A DNA stretch of 64,000 nt from Micromonospora foliorum (GTDB lineage: Bacteria > Actinomycetota > Actinomycetes > Mycobacteriales > Micromonosporaceae). The position numbers and the translations under genes were made by a program. Below, one piece after another: positions 27,030-36,140 of the stretch; the stretch's first letter is position 1; every line of letters starts with the position of its first letter. Under the pieces are notes generated by a model. That model saw nothing but the letters and a program-made list of their open reading frames with translations, did no database searches and was not told the DNA's origin. The stretch is from contig NZ_JAKKFF010000033.1 of NCBI RefSeq assembly GCF_022229015.1, positions 1 to 64,000 of the forward strand, written 5' to 3'.

Positions 27030-28262
27030 TCAGTCGTCGATCGCCTGGTAGAGGGTGGTCCAGAAGTCGTGGATCAGCCGGGCTGGATCGGGGACGGACA
27101 GGCCGACCTGGGTGAGCAGGATTCCGGTGAGCTGGTTACGCGGGTCGGCGTAGGTCGAGGTGCCGGCGCCGCCGTCCCAGCCGAACTGGCCGATGGGCGC
27201 GTAGTCGCCGCGGTAGGTGCGTGTCGCCATTCCGAAGCCCCAGCCGCCGTGCTGCCCCTGGCCGAACGAAACGTGGACGTTGTTGGTGGCCAAGGCGGTG
27301 CGGGCGGCGGTCTGCTCCGGGGTGAGGCGGTTGGTGGTCATCAGCTCGACGGCGGCCCGGGACAGGATCCGCTCGGACCCGTGCATGCCGTGGTTGAGCA
27401 GCATCTGGAAGTAGGCGTGATAGTCGTCGACGGTGGAGGAGAGGCCTCCGCCGCCGCCCTGGAACGCCGGCGGTTGGCTGTGCCGTCCGCCCTCGGCCGG
27501 GTCCCACACGTGGAACTGTCCGGTCTGCGGGTCGGGGGCGTACAGCGGCGGCAGCCGGTCGATCTTCTCGGCGGGCACATGGAACCCGGTGTCGGTCATG
27601 CCCAGCGGATCGAAGACGCGTTCGCGTAGGAACGTCTCGAACGATTGGCCGGTGACCCGGGAGACGAGCACGCCGAGCAGGTCGTTGCTGATGTGGTACT
27701 GCCACTGCTCGCCGGGCTGGCGCATCAGCGGAAGCGTGCCGAGCCGGCGCAGCCACTCGTCTGGCTCGGGCATCGGGGTCGGCAGGTCAGGCGTGAGCCC
27801 CTGCTCGAAGACCGCGCCCATGATCGGAGTGCCCAGCGCCGTCATGTCCATCCCGAGCCCGAACGTGGAGGTCAGCAGGTCCCTGACGGTGATCGGCCGC
27901 CGGGCCGGCACGGTGTCGTCCAGCGGCCCGTCGATCCGCTTGAGCACCTGCCGGTCGGCCAGCTCCGGCAGCCACTGCTGGACCAGGTCGTCGAGCCGCA
28001 GCCGGCATTCGTCGAGCAGGATCATCGCCGCCGCGACCGATACCGGCTTGGATGTCGAGGCCATCCGGAAGATCGTGTCCCGGCGCATCGGCGGCCCGCC
28101 ATCGTGGCGCATCGTCCCGAGCGTCTCGACATGCGTTCGCCCGCCCCGGCTGACCAGGGCGACCAGCCCGGGAATCTTCCCAGACTCCACGTGCCGGGCC
28201 AGCACGTCATGCAACCTGCGCAGCCCTGTCTCGGAGAAGCCACTGCCACCCTGTCCCATCAT
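27030..28262 (-). CDS. Serine hydrolase of the beta-lactamase (class C)/esterase family
   Basis: The 410-residue protein begins at ATG 28262 (or the adjacent ATG 28259) behind AAAGGGAG; the longer frame is not needed. The active-site SxxK is visible in RMASTSKPVSVAAAMI. The Tyr region YHISNDLLGVLVSRVTGQSF supplies the YxN-like motif, and the late GWDGGAGT stands in the KTG position. No clear signal peptide is present, so it is probably cytoplasmic. Relatives include EstB-type esterases; true beta-lactamase activity is not expected from the sequence alone. A LysR gene is divergent 125 bases away and is the likely regulator. Confidence 0.88.
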   Translation of the reverse strand: MMGQGGSGFSETGLRRLHDVLARHVESGKIPGLVALVSRGGRTHVETLGTMRHDGGPPMRRDTIFRMASTSKPVSVAAAMILLDECRLRLDDLVQQWLPELADRQVLKRIDGPLDDTVPARRPITVRDLLTSTFGLGMDMTALGTPIMGAVFEQGLTPDLPTPMPEPDEWLRRLGTLPLMRQPGEQWQYHISNDLLGVLVSRVTGQSFETFLRERVFDPLGMTDTGFHVPAEKIDRLPPLYAPDPQTGQFHVWDPAEGGRHSQPPAFQGGGGGLSSTVDDYHAYFQMLLNHGMHGSERILSRAAVELMTTNRLTPEQTAARTALATNNVHVSFGQGQHGGWGFGMATRTYRGDYAPIGQFGWDGGAGTSTYADPRNQLTGILLTQVGLSVPDPARLIHDFWTTLYQAIDD

Positions 28263-28387
28263 CAAACTCCCTTTGCCGACCACTGCTCGATCTACAAGAT
28301 CCCTCCGTACAGCGTCCGCTGTGACCGGCCTGGTGATCAACGGCAACCTCGGCAACACTCTGTTTAGCCAGGGTTGATAATCGGCGG

Positions 28388-29341
28388 GTGGAGCTGCGCG
28401 ACATCGAAATCTTCCTAACCTTGGCCGAAGAGCTGCATTTCGGGCGCACCGCCGACCGGCTGCGCCTGACCACCGCCCGGGTCAGCCAGTCGATCAAGAA
28501 GCAGGAGCGGATCATTGGGGCGCCGCTGTTCGACCGCACCACCCGCGCCGTCGCGCTCACCCAGCTCGGCGATCGGTACCGTCACAACCTGAGCGCCGGC
28601 TACCGACAGATCACCGAGGCGATCCAGGACGCCGTCGCCCACGGCGGTGGCATCGCGGGTCCGCTCACCCTGGGCGGGATGGGACCACAAACCCTTGCCG
28701 TCAGCAGGATCATCGAGGTGTTCCAGGCACGCCATCCAGCCGTCGAGATTCACTACCGGGAGATCCAGCCGACCGCGCCCTTCCAGCAGCTGCGATCCGG
28801 TCAGGTCGACATCGCGCTGCTGTGGCTGCCCGTCCGCGAACCGGACCTCACCGTCGGTCCAGTGACCCACGTCTCGCAGGCGATGTTGATGATCGGCGCC
28901 AGCCACCAACTCGCCGGCCGGACGTCGGTCGCCATCGAGGATCTCGGCGACTGCACCGTGCTGACCAGCGCCGAGGAACTGCCCGCCTACATGGAAGAGG
29001 CCATCAATCCATTCCACACCCCTACGGGCCGCCCGATCCGCCGCGGCCCCAGGGTGTCCAGCTGGCACGAGGAGCTGTCCGTCGTCGCAACGGGCAAAGC
29101 CGTCACCATCGTCGCCGCCGAGGCCGCACATTTCTACCCATGGCCCAACATCACCTATCTGCCCATCGAAGACGGACGCCTCATCCAATGGGCCCCGGTC
29201 TGGCGCACCGCAACCGAGACGGAGCACATTCGAGCATTCAGACGAGCTGCACAAAAAGTCGAATCCCTTGATCGGGGCTGTCTCGCTAACGGCACCTCTC
29301 TTGTCAACCCGCCGGTAGCAGAGAGGTCTCCGCATCTTTGA
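28388..29341 (+). CDS. LysR-family transcriptional regulator
   Basis: The protein has 317 residues: an N-terminal winged helix-turn-helix (about 1-60; MELRDIEIFLTLAEELHFGR, TTARVSQSIKKQE) and a LysR substrate-binding domain (about 88-295). GTG 28388 is the start. It is divergent from the serine hydrolase gene, and ATCAAC and GTTGAT half-sites occur in the shared upstream region. The last 20 or so residues run into the IS110 remnant that begins at 29304, so the natural C-terminus may have been replaced. The LysR domain itself looks complete. Confidence 0.88.
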   Translation: MELRDIEIFLTLAEELHFGRTADRLRLTTARVSQSIKKQERIIGAPLFDRTTRAVALTQLGDRYRHNLSAGYRQITEAIQDAVAHGGGIAGPLTLGGMGPQTLAVSRIIEVFQARHPAVEIHYREIQPTAPFQQLRSGQVDIALLWLPVREPDLTVGPVTHVSQAMLMIGASHQLAGRTSVAIEDLGDCTVLTSAEELPAYMEEAINPFHTPTGRPIRRGPRVSSWHEELSVVATGKAVTIVAAEAAHFYPWPNITYLPIEDGRLIQWAPVWRTATETEHIRAFRRAAQKVESLDRGCLANGTSLVNPPVAERSPHL

Positions 29342-29672
29342 TCAAGGTGCGGTAGACGACGTCGGCCAGGCGCCGTTTCAAGCAGCGCATGGCTTCCTTG
29401 TGGGTTTTGCCTGCGGTTCGTTTGCGCTGGTAGTAGTCCCGGCCCGGGGTTGCTCGTTTGATCTGGGCCATGGCCATGACATGCAGGGCGTAGTTCAGTT
29501 GCCGGTCGCCGGCGCGCGATAGGCGGTGCCGTTGGATGTCACCGGGAGACACTTCTATCGGCGCGACCCCGCAGTACGAGGCGAACGCGGACTCCGACCG
29601 GAACCTGTTGACGACTCCGGAGCGGGCGAGGATCTTCGCGGCGGTGACGTCGCCGCAGCCTGGCCCGGGTGT
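29304..29672 (-). mobile_element. IS110-family transposase, C-terminal remnant
   Basis: The minus strand reads GPGCGDVTAAKILARSGVVN, FRSESAFASYCGVAPIEV, HRLSRAGDRQLNYALHVMA and LKRRLADVVYRTLIKDA. These form the transposase_20 domain and end of an IS110 transposase. The frame is open but has no start, and the N-terminal DEDD domain is missing. The region 29673-29899 shows no supported gene. Confidence 0.88.
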
Positions 29673-29899
29673 ACGAACTCAGGCCGATCGCTCCAAGCCT
29701 TATCCACCTCGCCGCAACCGAAACCTGCCACCGGCGACTCCACAAAGACCACCAACTGGGCCGTTATCTGCGGAAACTGATCACGCAGAGTACAAGCGCC
29801 GGTTTCGCTCGGATGCTCCTCAACCTCCGTAACGCGTTCACGGGGGTGGGGGTCTCCTCTCGTGCCTGCTGCTTCCCGGCGAAGCATTCCGCGAGCCTC

Positions 29900-30472
29900 C
29901 TACGGGAACTGCTTCTCCTCGCGGCCGATGTCTTCGATCGGGCCGAGGATCGTCCAGCCGGGCCCGAGGGGGCGGGTGGAGCGGAAGCCATGGGCGTCCG
30001 CGTAGTCCTCGGCCTCCTCCGCGGTGTCCTCGGGGGCGCGCATGATCGTGTAGCGCGGGGGGTCCTCATGGTAGAAGCGGTAGAACGTGCGGCCCTCGTC
30101 CTTGGGCTGGTAGAGGATCACGCTGACGCCCCCGAGGGCGTCGTACACCTCCTGGTCGCGCGGGGGCGTCGTCGTGCACGTGTCGGAGGGGCGGCCGGGC
30201 TCGCGGACGCAGGTCCTGTACCGGCTCCAGTCGATGCGTTCGGCGCGGGGGTGTTCCGCGATCACCTTCCGCATCCGGGCGTCGGCCCGGGCGAAGGCGT
30301 CCTCGCGGCGGTCGTACTCCTGCTGCAGCCGGTTGAAGCGCTGCTCGTCGAAGCCGCTGCCGAAGTGGGCCTCCAGGCCCGCGAAGACGGCGACCCGCCA
30401 GGCCAGGTACCCGGCCGTCACGACGAGCAGCGTGACGACCAGGACCCGGCCCGGCGAGCGCCTGTGGGGCAT
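29900..30472 (-). CDS. Membrane-anchored hypothetical protein, 190 aa
   Basis: ATG 30472 (MPHRRSPGR) is preferred because the preceding gene's stop lies 13 bases upstream. One membrane helix (about 9-29, VLVVTLLVVTAGYLAWRVAVF) is followed by an extracytoplasmic region rich in Arg, Glu and Tyr (FDEQRFNRLQQEYDRREDAF; DALGGVSVILYQPKDEGRTF). I do not recognise a named domain. Similar proteins in Streptomyces sit behind a gene with the same C-terminus as the fragment at 30486-30632, so this was part of a two-gene unit now cut by rearrangement. Confidence 0.6.
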   Translation of the reverse strand: MPHRRSPGRVLVVTLLVVTAGYLAWRVAVFAGLEAHFGSGFDEQRFNRLQQEYDRREDAFARADARMRKVIAEHPRAERIDWSRYRTCVREPGRPSDTCTTTPPRDQEVYDALGGVSVILYQPKDEGRTFYRFYHEDPPRYTIMRAPEDTAEEAEDYADAHGFRSTRPLGPGWTILGPIEDIGREEKQFP

Positions 30473-30485
30473 CAGGTCGGCGAGG

Positions 30486-30632
30486 TCAGAACGTGCCGCT
30501 GATGGGGATCTCGATGTCCGCCTGCGCGATCGGCGTGGGGTACTCCCCGTCGAACCGGTCATAGTGCTGGAGCGTAAACCAGTCGATGAAGCCGTACTCC
30601 GTGAGCTGTTCCGCGCAAGCGGGTGATCGCTG
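30486..30632 (-). pseudogene. C-terminal stub of the partner of the 190-aa membrane protein
   Basis: An open frame without a start encodes CAEQLTEYGFIDWFTLQHYD, then GEYPTPIAQADIEIPISGTF and TGA at 30486. Upstream of about 30632 the frame merges with unrelated DNA. It is the preserved end of a truncated upstream gene. Confidence 0.6.
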
Positions 30633-30641
30633 GGCGTGGTC

Positions 30642-30830
30642 AGGTGGTATGGGCGTGGTCAAAGTGGAGCAGGACCAAAGCGGCAGCGACGATGACTCCG
30701 ATCCGCCATGGGTCGACGCTGATGTTGCGCAGGGCCTTGAACGTTCCCACCCAGAAAGTGACCGGCACCCCGCAGGCCTTGAAGATCAACCCGGCGACCA
30801 ACGCGACGGCTGCCCGATCACGGCCGCGGG
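30642..30830 (-). pseudogene. Fragment encoding hydrophobic helices, family not recognised
   Basis: A frame without start reads VALVAGLIFKACGVPVTFWV, then GTFKALRNISVDPWRIGVIV and AAALVLLHFDHAHTT before TGA at 30642. It looks like the end of a membrane protein or a mobile-element ORF. I cannot name it. The remaining sequence to 31178 shows nothing supported. Confidence 0.35.
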
Positions 30831-31178
30831 GGCGCGTTGGTCAGCCTGCTGATGAGCTCGGCGTAGCCGGTGCTGACGGTGAGTCCGGGCAGGCATGGAC
30901 GCAAAGAGGTAGTCCAGGCGTGCCGCGTCAGCGCACCCACGCAGCGGCCGAGCCTCGGTCCGCCCTCGCACGCCGAGTCGGGATCGTCAGACAGCCTCGA
31001 AACGCCACGTCACTTCGACGCGCGGCACCCGTCGCGTGTGCCTGACTGGCGTCTGCCGCCGCTGGGGGTGCCGGTGAGTCGACGTTCGCTAGTTGGATCA
31101 AAATTATGGCGGTGAACCTGTAATGTCCGCCGCCTCCTCCGACAGGTACCGGTGACCGTACCGATTTGTGGAGGTGCC

Positions 31179-31745
31179 GTGCGAGATCCCACAGCGAGGT
31201 TGACCGACCTGTTCCACCGCCATGCCGATGATGTGCATGCCTACGCGCGGTGGAGGGTCGCCGACGCCGACGCCGATGACGTGGTGGGCGAGGTGTTCCT
31301 GGTGGCCTGGCGTTCGTTGGACCGGGTGCGCCCCGGCCAGGAGCGGGCATGGCTGTTCGGCGTCGCTCGAACCGTGGTTCTGGCGCGCCGACGGCAGAAC
31401 GCGGCTCGTGTCGCACTGACGGATCGATTGAGCAACCTGCGTGAGCTGAGGACGGTCGAGGGCCCTTCCGAGAAGGTGGCCCTGCGCGATCGGGTTCGGC
31501 AGGCGCTGGACCGGCTCGGCGACGCGGATCGTGAGGTGCTGGTGACCGTTGGTTGGTTCGATCTGAGTCCAGCCGAGGCCGCGAAGGTGCTGGGCGTCTC
31601 GCGTCCGACGTACGCGGTTCGGCTGCATCGGGCCCGTCGCCGCTTCCGTGCCGTGTTCGACGAGATCGGGGCCGCGCAGGGCCCATCCCCCGCGCCGGCC
31701 ACCACCGGCCCACGCACTGTGAGCACTCCTGGAGGAACCCGATGA
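31179..31745 (+). CDS. ECF-type sigma-70 factor
   Basis: The 188-residue protein starts at GTG 31179, 4 bases after GGAGGT. Region 2 is at about 10-70 (LTDLFHRHADDVHAYARWRV, DADDVVGEVFLVAWRSL) and region 4 at about 110-160 (LDRLGDADREVLVTVGWFDL, SPAEAAKVLGVSRPTYAVRL, HRARRRF). It directs RNA polymerase to a private set of promoters. The next gene starts within its stop codon (ATGA) and encodes a membrane-anchored protein in the anti-sigma position. The third gene encodes a secreted protein. The operon therefore looks like a self-contained envelope-signalling unit. Confidence 0.92.
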   Translation: MRDPTARLTDLFHRHADDVHAYARWRVADADADDVVGEVFLVAWRSLDRVRPGQERAWLFGVARTVVLARRRQNAARVALTDRLSNLRELRTVEGPSEKVALRDRVRQALDRLGDADREVLVTVGWFDLSPAEAAKVLGVSRPTYAVRLHRARRRFRAVFDEIGAAQGPSPAPATTGPRTVSTPGGTR

Positions 31746-32383
31746 AGGACATCGACGACCTGGTGCGACGAGCTCGGCCGGCGGTGGACACCGGATGGGC
31801 GCGCGGGGCGGAGGGCCAGCGGGTACTCACCCATGTGCTGACCGGTACTCCCGCCACGTCAGCGAACGACCGCAGCCGCCGGCGGCGATGGCGGCTTCGG
31901 CCGGTGCTGTCCGCCGCCGGTGGTGTCGCGGTTCTGGCCGGCACGGCCGCGGCGGCAGTCGTGGCCCTCGCCCCTGAGCCGCCGCCGACGTGGACCGTGC
32001 CGGGCGGCACGGTCGCCTGCGCAAACGAGCGCAGCGCCGAGGCCGACCTGGCCTTCCAGCACTGGACGGCGGGAACCGACCCCGCCGACACCTGCCGCCA
32101 GTACTGGATCGACACGACCGGCACGGCGCCCGAGAAGCTGTTCCCCTGCGTGTACCGCAAGGGAGGCGCCGGTGGCGGCGTCGTCGTCATCCCGGGCGAC
32201 GGGTACGGCGGCGCGGCGCAGGCCTGCGCGACGATCAACATGTTCGTCGCGCCAGCGAATCTCGTGCCAGGGCCGACGGACACCAACGTTTCGCCGCCAC
32301 GGCCGGTCGACGGGGCCACGCCGGCGGGCACCTCCTCGATGGCGCCGTCCGCCGCAGCACCGACGACGGCGGGTGGCCGGTGA
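31742..32383 (+). CDS. Membrane-anchored protein in the anti-sigma position
   Basis: The product has 213 residues: a short cytoplasmic N-terminus (MKDIDDLVRRARPAVDTGWA), one membrane helix (about 57-77, VLSAAGGVAVLAGTAAAAVVA), and an extracytoplasmic domain with four or more Cys (GGTVACANERS; DTCRQYW; LFPCVYRK; AAQACATINMF) and a Pro/Thr/Ala-rich tail. The topology and the ATGA overlap with the ECF sigma gene suggest an anti-sigma or sensor role. No zinc-binding HxxxCxxC anti-sigma motif is visible, so the function is inference. Confidence 0.7.
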   Translation: MKDIDDLVRRARPAVDTGWARGAEGQRVLTHVLTGTPATSANDRSRRRRWRLRPVLSAAGGVAVLAGTAAAAVVALAPEPPPTWTVPGGTVACANERSAEADLAFQHWTAGTDPADTCRQYWIDTTGTAPEKLFPCVYRKGGAGGGVVVIPGDGYGGAAQACATINMFVAPANLVPGPTDTNVSPPRPVDGATPAGTSSMAPSAAAPTTAGGR

Positions 32384-34110
32384 CCGCCGGGCGTCGTGCG
32401 GGGGCGGTGTTGGCTGTGCTGACCGGGCTCGCCGTGAGCGGCGGTGAGCTGCTGGTCGGTCCGGCGCCTGCCGTGGCGGTGGAACCGACCGCTGCTACGT
32501 CGACCGCCGCGACCTCGGGCAGTGGCCGGCCCTTCGCCGGCATCCGCCTGCTTGACACGAGCGAAGGCCGAGCGCAGCCCCCAGTGTCGAAGCGATCTGG
32601 CACGACGACGCGGCCCGTCACGCTGCAGGGCACCGATCGTCTGGGCCGGCCGGCGGTGGACGGGCAAAGTTTCTACACCATCGTCGAGTTGGAGACCGGT
32701 GCGCAGGTCGCCTGGGGCCGATTGGGTGAGGGCGCCGCGGTCGACCTGCCGACAGGCCGGTACGGCGTGCGCGCCATTGTCGTCACGCCCGGCTCGGTCA
32801 CGGCACCGGCGTCACGCACGCTCGTGCTGATACCTGAGGTGGTGCTGGGCACGCCGTCTCAGGCCGCGACGATGGTCGTCGCGCTGGACGCACGCCTCGC
32901 CGTGCCCGTGGCCGTGACGCTGGACGAGCCGCGCGCCGTGCAGGTCAGCGCCATGGTCAGCATCCTGCAGAGGACCGGTTCCGGCCGGTTGGTACGCCAC
33001 GAGATGGGCGGCGAACGCTTTGACCCGGGCCGGTTTTTCGTGACCCCGTCCGTAGCTCGGGCCGATCTGAGCACGTACGTGCAGACGGCGTGGATCCGGC
33101 CCGACCGTCCGGACGTGTACAACGCGGTGCACAGTACGGCCGGGAGGGTGCCCGCTGTGCTGCGCTACCGGGTACCGGTGGCGGCCATGGCGGCCGTGCG
33201 CACCGTGTACGCCGCGCAGGGTGTCGACGCCTGCGGTGGCACCTACCTCGGCGCGATCCTGCAGGGCCGGCCGAGTTCGGTCTCCTACGGCACTCGGTTC
33301 GCGCTGCCCGCCGAACGGATCGAGTACTACCTGCCGAACCCGGACGTCTCCTGGTACACCGAGTTCGGCCAGACCGACCGCGACTGCACGTTCGAGCAGA
33401 CCGGCTACCAGACCGGCCCGGCACGCACCTACCATCAGGCTGGTACGACCCGAGCGGCCTGGAACACCGCCCCGATCACCCCAGCAACGCACAACCAGGC
33501 CGGCGAGCCCTCCGCCATTCGTAACGGTGACACAGTCAGCGTCCGGCTGCCGTTGTACGCCGACTCGCAGCGGGGACACGTCGACTTCGGCGGCCCGTAC
33601 GACGGGGTGACCGGTGATGTCGCCCTGTCCGCCGACGGGGTAAGGCTCTGTGGTTCGGACACCCTTGAGGCTTTCGACTGCACAGTTCCGCCGTCACCGG
33701 GCACCTACCGGCTGACCGCGATCGCGAACCGCACCGTGCCATGGTCGGTATTGAGCCCCAAGACCGAAACGATGTGGACGTTCCACTCGGCCACCACCGG
33801 CGCACCGGCGCCGCTACCCCTCACCAGGGTCCGCTATGACCTGCGGCTTGACGAACTCAACCGCGCGACCGCAGGCGCGCCTGCCAACATCTCCTTCCAC
33901 ACCAGCCCGCCCGTGACCCGCGCTTCAATCGCGATCTCGGTCGACGGCGGCAAACGGTGGCAGCCGGTCCCGACCTACTGGGCCGGAGACCGCTGGCGGG
34001 CAACCTATCGTCAACCAGCCGCAGGCGCGGTCTCACTGCGCTACGAGGCCTCGGACACCGCCGGCAACATGGTCAGCCAGATCATCGGTGACGCCTACCT
34101 GACCGTGTAG
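32380..34110 (+). CDS. Large secreted protein of the ECF operon
   Basis: GTG 32380 overlaps the previous stop (GTGA) and is chosen over a far upstream start in the same frame. The 576-residue protein has a signal peptide (AGAVLAVLTGLAVSGGELLV, then APAVAVE). Several beta-rich domains follow; one opens PFAGIRLLDTSEGRAQPPVS, and a C-terminal Ig-like one reads SIAISVDGGKRWQPVPTYW. A DCTFEQTGYQTGPARTY segment with a few Cys lies in the middle. No protease triad was found. It is probably a cell-surface or extracellular output or ligand of the sigma/membrane pair, by operon logic only. Confidence 0.75.
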   Translation: MTAGRRAGAVLAVLTGLAVSGGELLVGPAPAVAVEPTAATSTAATSGSGRPFAGIRLLDTSEGRAQPPVSKRSGTTTRPVTLQGTDRLGRPAVDGQSFYTIVELETGAQVAWGRLGEGAAVDLPTGRYGVRAIVVTPGSVTAPASRTLVLIPEVVLGTPSQAATMVVALDARLAVPVAVTLDEPRAVQVSAMVSILQRTGSGRLVRHEMGGERFDPGRFFVTPSVARADLSTYVQTAWIRPDRPDVYNAVHSTAGRVPAVLRYRVPVAAMAAVRTVYAAQGVDACGGTYLGAILQGRPSSVSYGTRFALPAERIEYYLPNPDVSWYTEFGQTDRDCTFEQTGYQTGPARTYHQAGTTRAAWNTAPITPATHNQAGEPSAIRNGDTVSVRLPLYADSQRGHVDFGGPYDGVTGDVALSADGVRLCGSDTLEAFDCTVPPSPGTYRLTAIANRTVPWSVLSPKTETMWTFHSATTGAPAPLPLTRVRYDLRLDELNRATAGAPANISFHTSPPVTRASIAISVDGGKRWQPVPTYWAGDRWRATYRQPAAGAVSLRYEASDTAGNMVSQIIGDAYLTV

Positions 34111-34146
34111 CAGAAGGGACCCACCATCCCTGAAGTAGATCGACGA

Positions 34147-34182
34147 CCGGGGCGGCCGTGCAGCATCGCGCGACCGCCCCGG
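34147..34182 (+). terminator. Hairpin terminator of the ECF operon
   Basis: CCGGGGCGG (34147-34155) pairs with CCGCCCCGG (34174-34182), 37 bases after the stop at 34110. Confidence 0.65.
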
Positions 34183-34184
34183 TT

Positions 34185-34351
34185 GTCCGATGTGGCCTCT
34201 CGAACAGGATCCCGCACAGCACCTTGCGGTCGTCGAGGGGCTTGCGGCCCGGGAACCGGTGCCGGCGAGGCGCTCGAGGTGGCAGCAACGGTTCGACTTC
34301 GGCCCAGAGGTCGTCCGAGACGATCCACGGCGGTTGCTCACCCCTCCTCAC
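34185..34351 (-). mobile_element. IS5-family transposase, N-terminal remnant
   Basis: The minus strand encodes QPPWIVSDDLWAEVEPLLPP, then FPGRKPLDDRKVLCGILFE. This is the N-terminal DUF4096-type domain of an IS5 transposase, ending at about 34185 without the DDE domain. Confidence 0.8.
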
Positions 34352-34594
34352 GTTCAGACAGAACGACCCTCACGTCCCAGGGTTACGCCCAACATCATTT
34401 CGTTAGGAGCTCTTAGGCGGACAGCCGACAGCCGACACCAGCCAGGCGGGGAGCAGCGCAAAGAGCGACCAAGGCAGTCATGGTGCTACCGCTTCGGAGG
34501 GAATTCGCTACTCCACGTCCCCCAAAAAGGTGACACCGTCGGCTCAGGCGCCACCGCAATTGTGGTGGTGACCCGCTCTCCAGTGCTCGACCAG

Positions 34595-34696
34595 ATCAGC
34601 GAAGTTGTCCGGGAGACGCCCCAAGCTGCCGGCCGTTGGCGTCGACAGCGACGACAACCAGCAGGTCATTGGGAGGGTCAACACCGAGAACGATCA
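34595..34696 (-). mobile_element. IS110-family transposase, N-terminal stub
   Basis: ATG 34696 opens MIVLGVDPPNDLLVVVAVDA followed by NGRQLG, the typical start of an IS110 DEDD transposase (GVDxHKxxH-like). A TGA closes it after 33 residues. It is a separate fragment from the IS110 C-terminus at 29304-29672, though both could derive from related elements. Confidence 0.7.
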
Positions 34697-34865
34697 TTGA
34701 CTGTTCGCCTCCGAGATGACGTGGTGGGCGGTGCTGGACCAGGCCGGCGGACATGCCTCAATCGGGAACAGACCACGCTCCAATCAGGAAGCCCCGTCGG
34801 TACGACACTGTTTCTTTGCGGTGCCTGATGTGGACGACCAAGACGAGACTTGCCATCATCACCGT

Positions 34866-35180
34866 GTGCAGATCGCGCAAAGTTCACCTGGAAAGTCGTC
34901 CCGAGCAGCCTTCGGCTGCGGGCTTGCTGCTGGGGCCGGCCTGCACACACTGTTGATAGTCGTCGTCGGCTTGATCCCCCGCGGAAGCGACGATCTGGCG
35001 ATGTGGTCGTTCTCGTTCCTCTTCGCCAGCGCGATTCCGGTGTCGGTCGTCGCACTGGTAGGGCTGCTACTGGCTCCCAACTGCTCCAGCGTTGGCTGGG
35101 CCGGCAGGGGAGCGGTTGTCGGCGTCGTCACGTCGCCGCTGTTGTGGCTGCTCGGTGTGTCACTGCTGTGGGGTAGCTGA
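34866..35180 (+). CDS. Small membrane protein, about 104 aa
   Basis: From GTG 34866 the frame encodes about three membrane helices (AAGAGLHTLLIVVVGLIP; MWSFSFLFASAIPVSVVALV; VVGVVTSPLLWLLGVSLLWG). No family is recognised. The upstream sequence in the same frame looks non-coding, so the short start is preferred. It sits between IS scars and may be a remnant. Confidence 0.45.
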   Translation: MQIAQSSPGKSSRAAFGCGLAAGAGLHTLLIVVVGLIPRGSDDLAMWSFSFLFASAIPVSVVALVGLLLAPNCSSVGWAGRGAVVGVVTSPLLWLLGVSLLWGS

Positions 35181-35277
35181 TGTCGTCGTATGGCGATGCG
35201 ACGACCTGGCGACCCGGCCCGGCACCTCGGCAGTGCCCGACCCGCGTTTGTGATGCTGGGGCCCACCGCAGATATGT

Positions 35278-35437
35278 TCACAGCGGTGGACTTGAAGCCG
35301 AAGAGCGCCCACCGGGCGAAAGCTGACGGGCGGCCTCACGCGCCGCCTCGGCGAAGGCGCGGATCAGTGCCGTGGCGTGAGCGGTGCGCCAAATCAGCCT
35401 CCAGTCCAACGGCTCGGGGTCGCGGAACGGTGCGTAC
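35278..35437 (-). pseudogene. LysR-family regulator, C-terminal scrap
   Basis: The minus strand reads YAPFRDPEPLDWRLIWRTAH, then ATALIRAFAEAAREA and a stop at 35278. This is the characteristic C-terminal strand and helix of LysR proteins, and nothing else of the gene remains. Confidence 0.6.
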
Positions 35438-35477
35438 ATACGGCACATCGAGGCGCTAACGTCAGCGACTACGGCAT

Positions 35478-35545
35478 CAGAATGCCCTGGAACACGTCCT
35501 GCATGGCCACCTGCCGTACCCGGCCGTGATCGCCGACCTCGAAGT
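35478..35545 (+). pseudogene. XRE/MmyB-type regulator scrap
   Basis: The plus strand encodes QNALEHVLHGHLPYPAVIAD, the linker and first strand of a MmyB-like ligand domain (compare the intact regulator at 10030-10956). It changes into unrelated sequence after about 23 residues. Confidence 0.45.
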
Positions 35546-35867
35546 GCGGCGTCCGCCGACGCCGGTCGTCGGATTCTCCGACCGGCCGCACCGGCGCACG
35601 GCCCCTCGGCCTACCGGGGCACCGTGCGCCGGTGGGGCGCCCGCAGGAGCAACACCGCTTGGGGCCGATGATCCGCTCGAGGGCTTAGCTGCGCCTCGGC
35701 CACTACCAATTCGCCGTCGGTGCCCGCCGGCAACAACGTCGTCGAAGGCGTTTGCTGAGCTAATCCAAGCGATCTGGCCTCGGCTCCCACCAGGGTCAAC
35801 GCGTTCATCGATCCGGTAATGCAACAGGACGCGCCCTGGATGCTGGTGATCCCACGGGATCGCCGTT

Positions 35868-35957
35868 GTCAAGATTTGCGCAAGCTTGATCGCGATCCTC
35901 CAGTTGCCGATTCCTGCGGTGGCAGCATCCGCCGTACCAGAATGCCGGAGCGTCTGC
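35868..35957 (-). repeat. Degenerate regulator-like repeat, copy 1
   Basis: The minus strand encodes TLRHSGTADAATAGIGNWRI, then AIKLAQIL. About 90 bases match 44046-44136 (TLRHSGATNAATSEIDDWEI) at roughly 70-75% by eye. It is divergent from the small secreted protein gene at 36141, as copy 2 is from the one at 43835. The flanking 35546-35867 and 35958-36140 hold no intact gene. Confidence 0.55.
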
Positions 35958-36140
35958 CTTCGGCCCCGGGTCGGAATGAAGACGCTGGACGTTCGCCAGC
36001 CGATCGTTAACCGGCCGTCGTCAGGTCGCCCGGCGCGGCCGCAGCCGGCCGCCTCGACGGTACCGGCACCGGCCGGCCGGTCGTCGATCACAGGGAGCGA
36101 GATGAGGAAAGCCGCTCCCACACAACCTCAGGGAGAGATC

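Noticed and set aside
27030..28262. Beta-lactamase resistance gene
   Set aside because: SxxK is present but there is no clear signal peptide, and the family is dominated by esterases and peptidases; resistance cannot be claimed.
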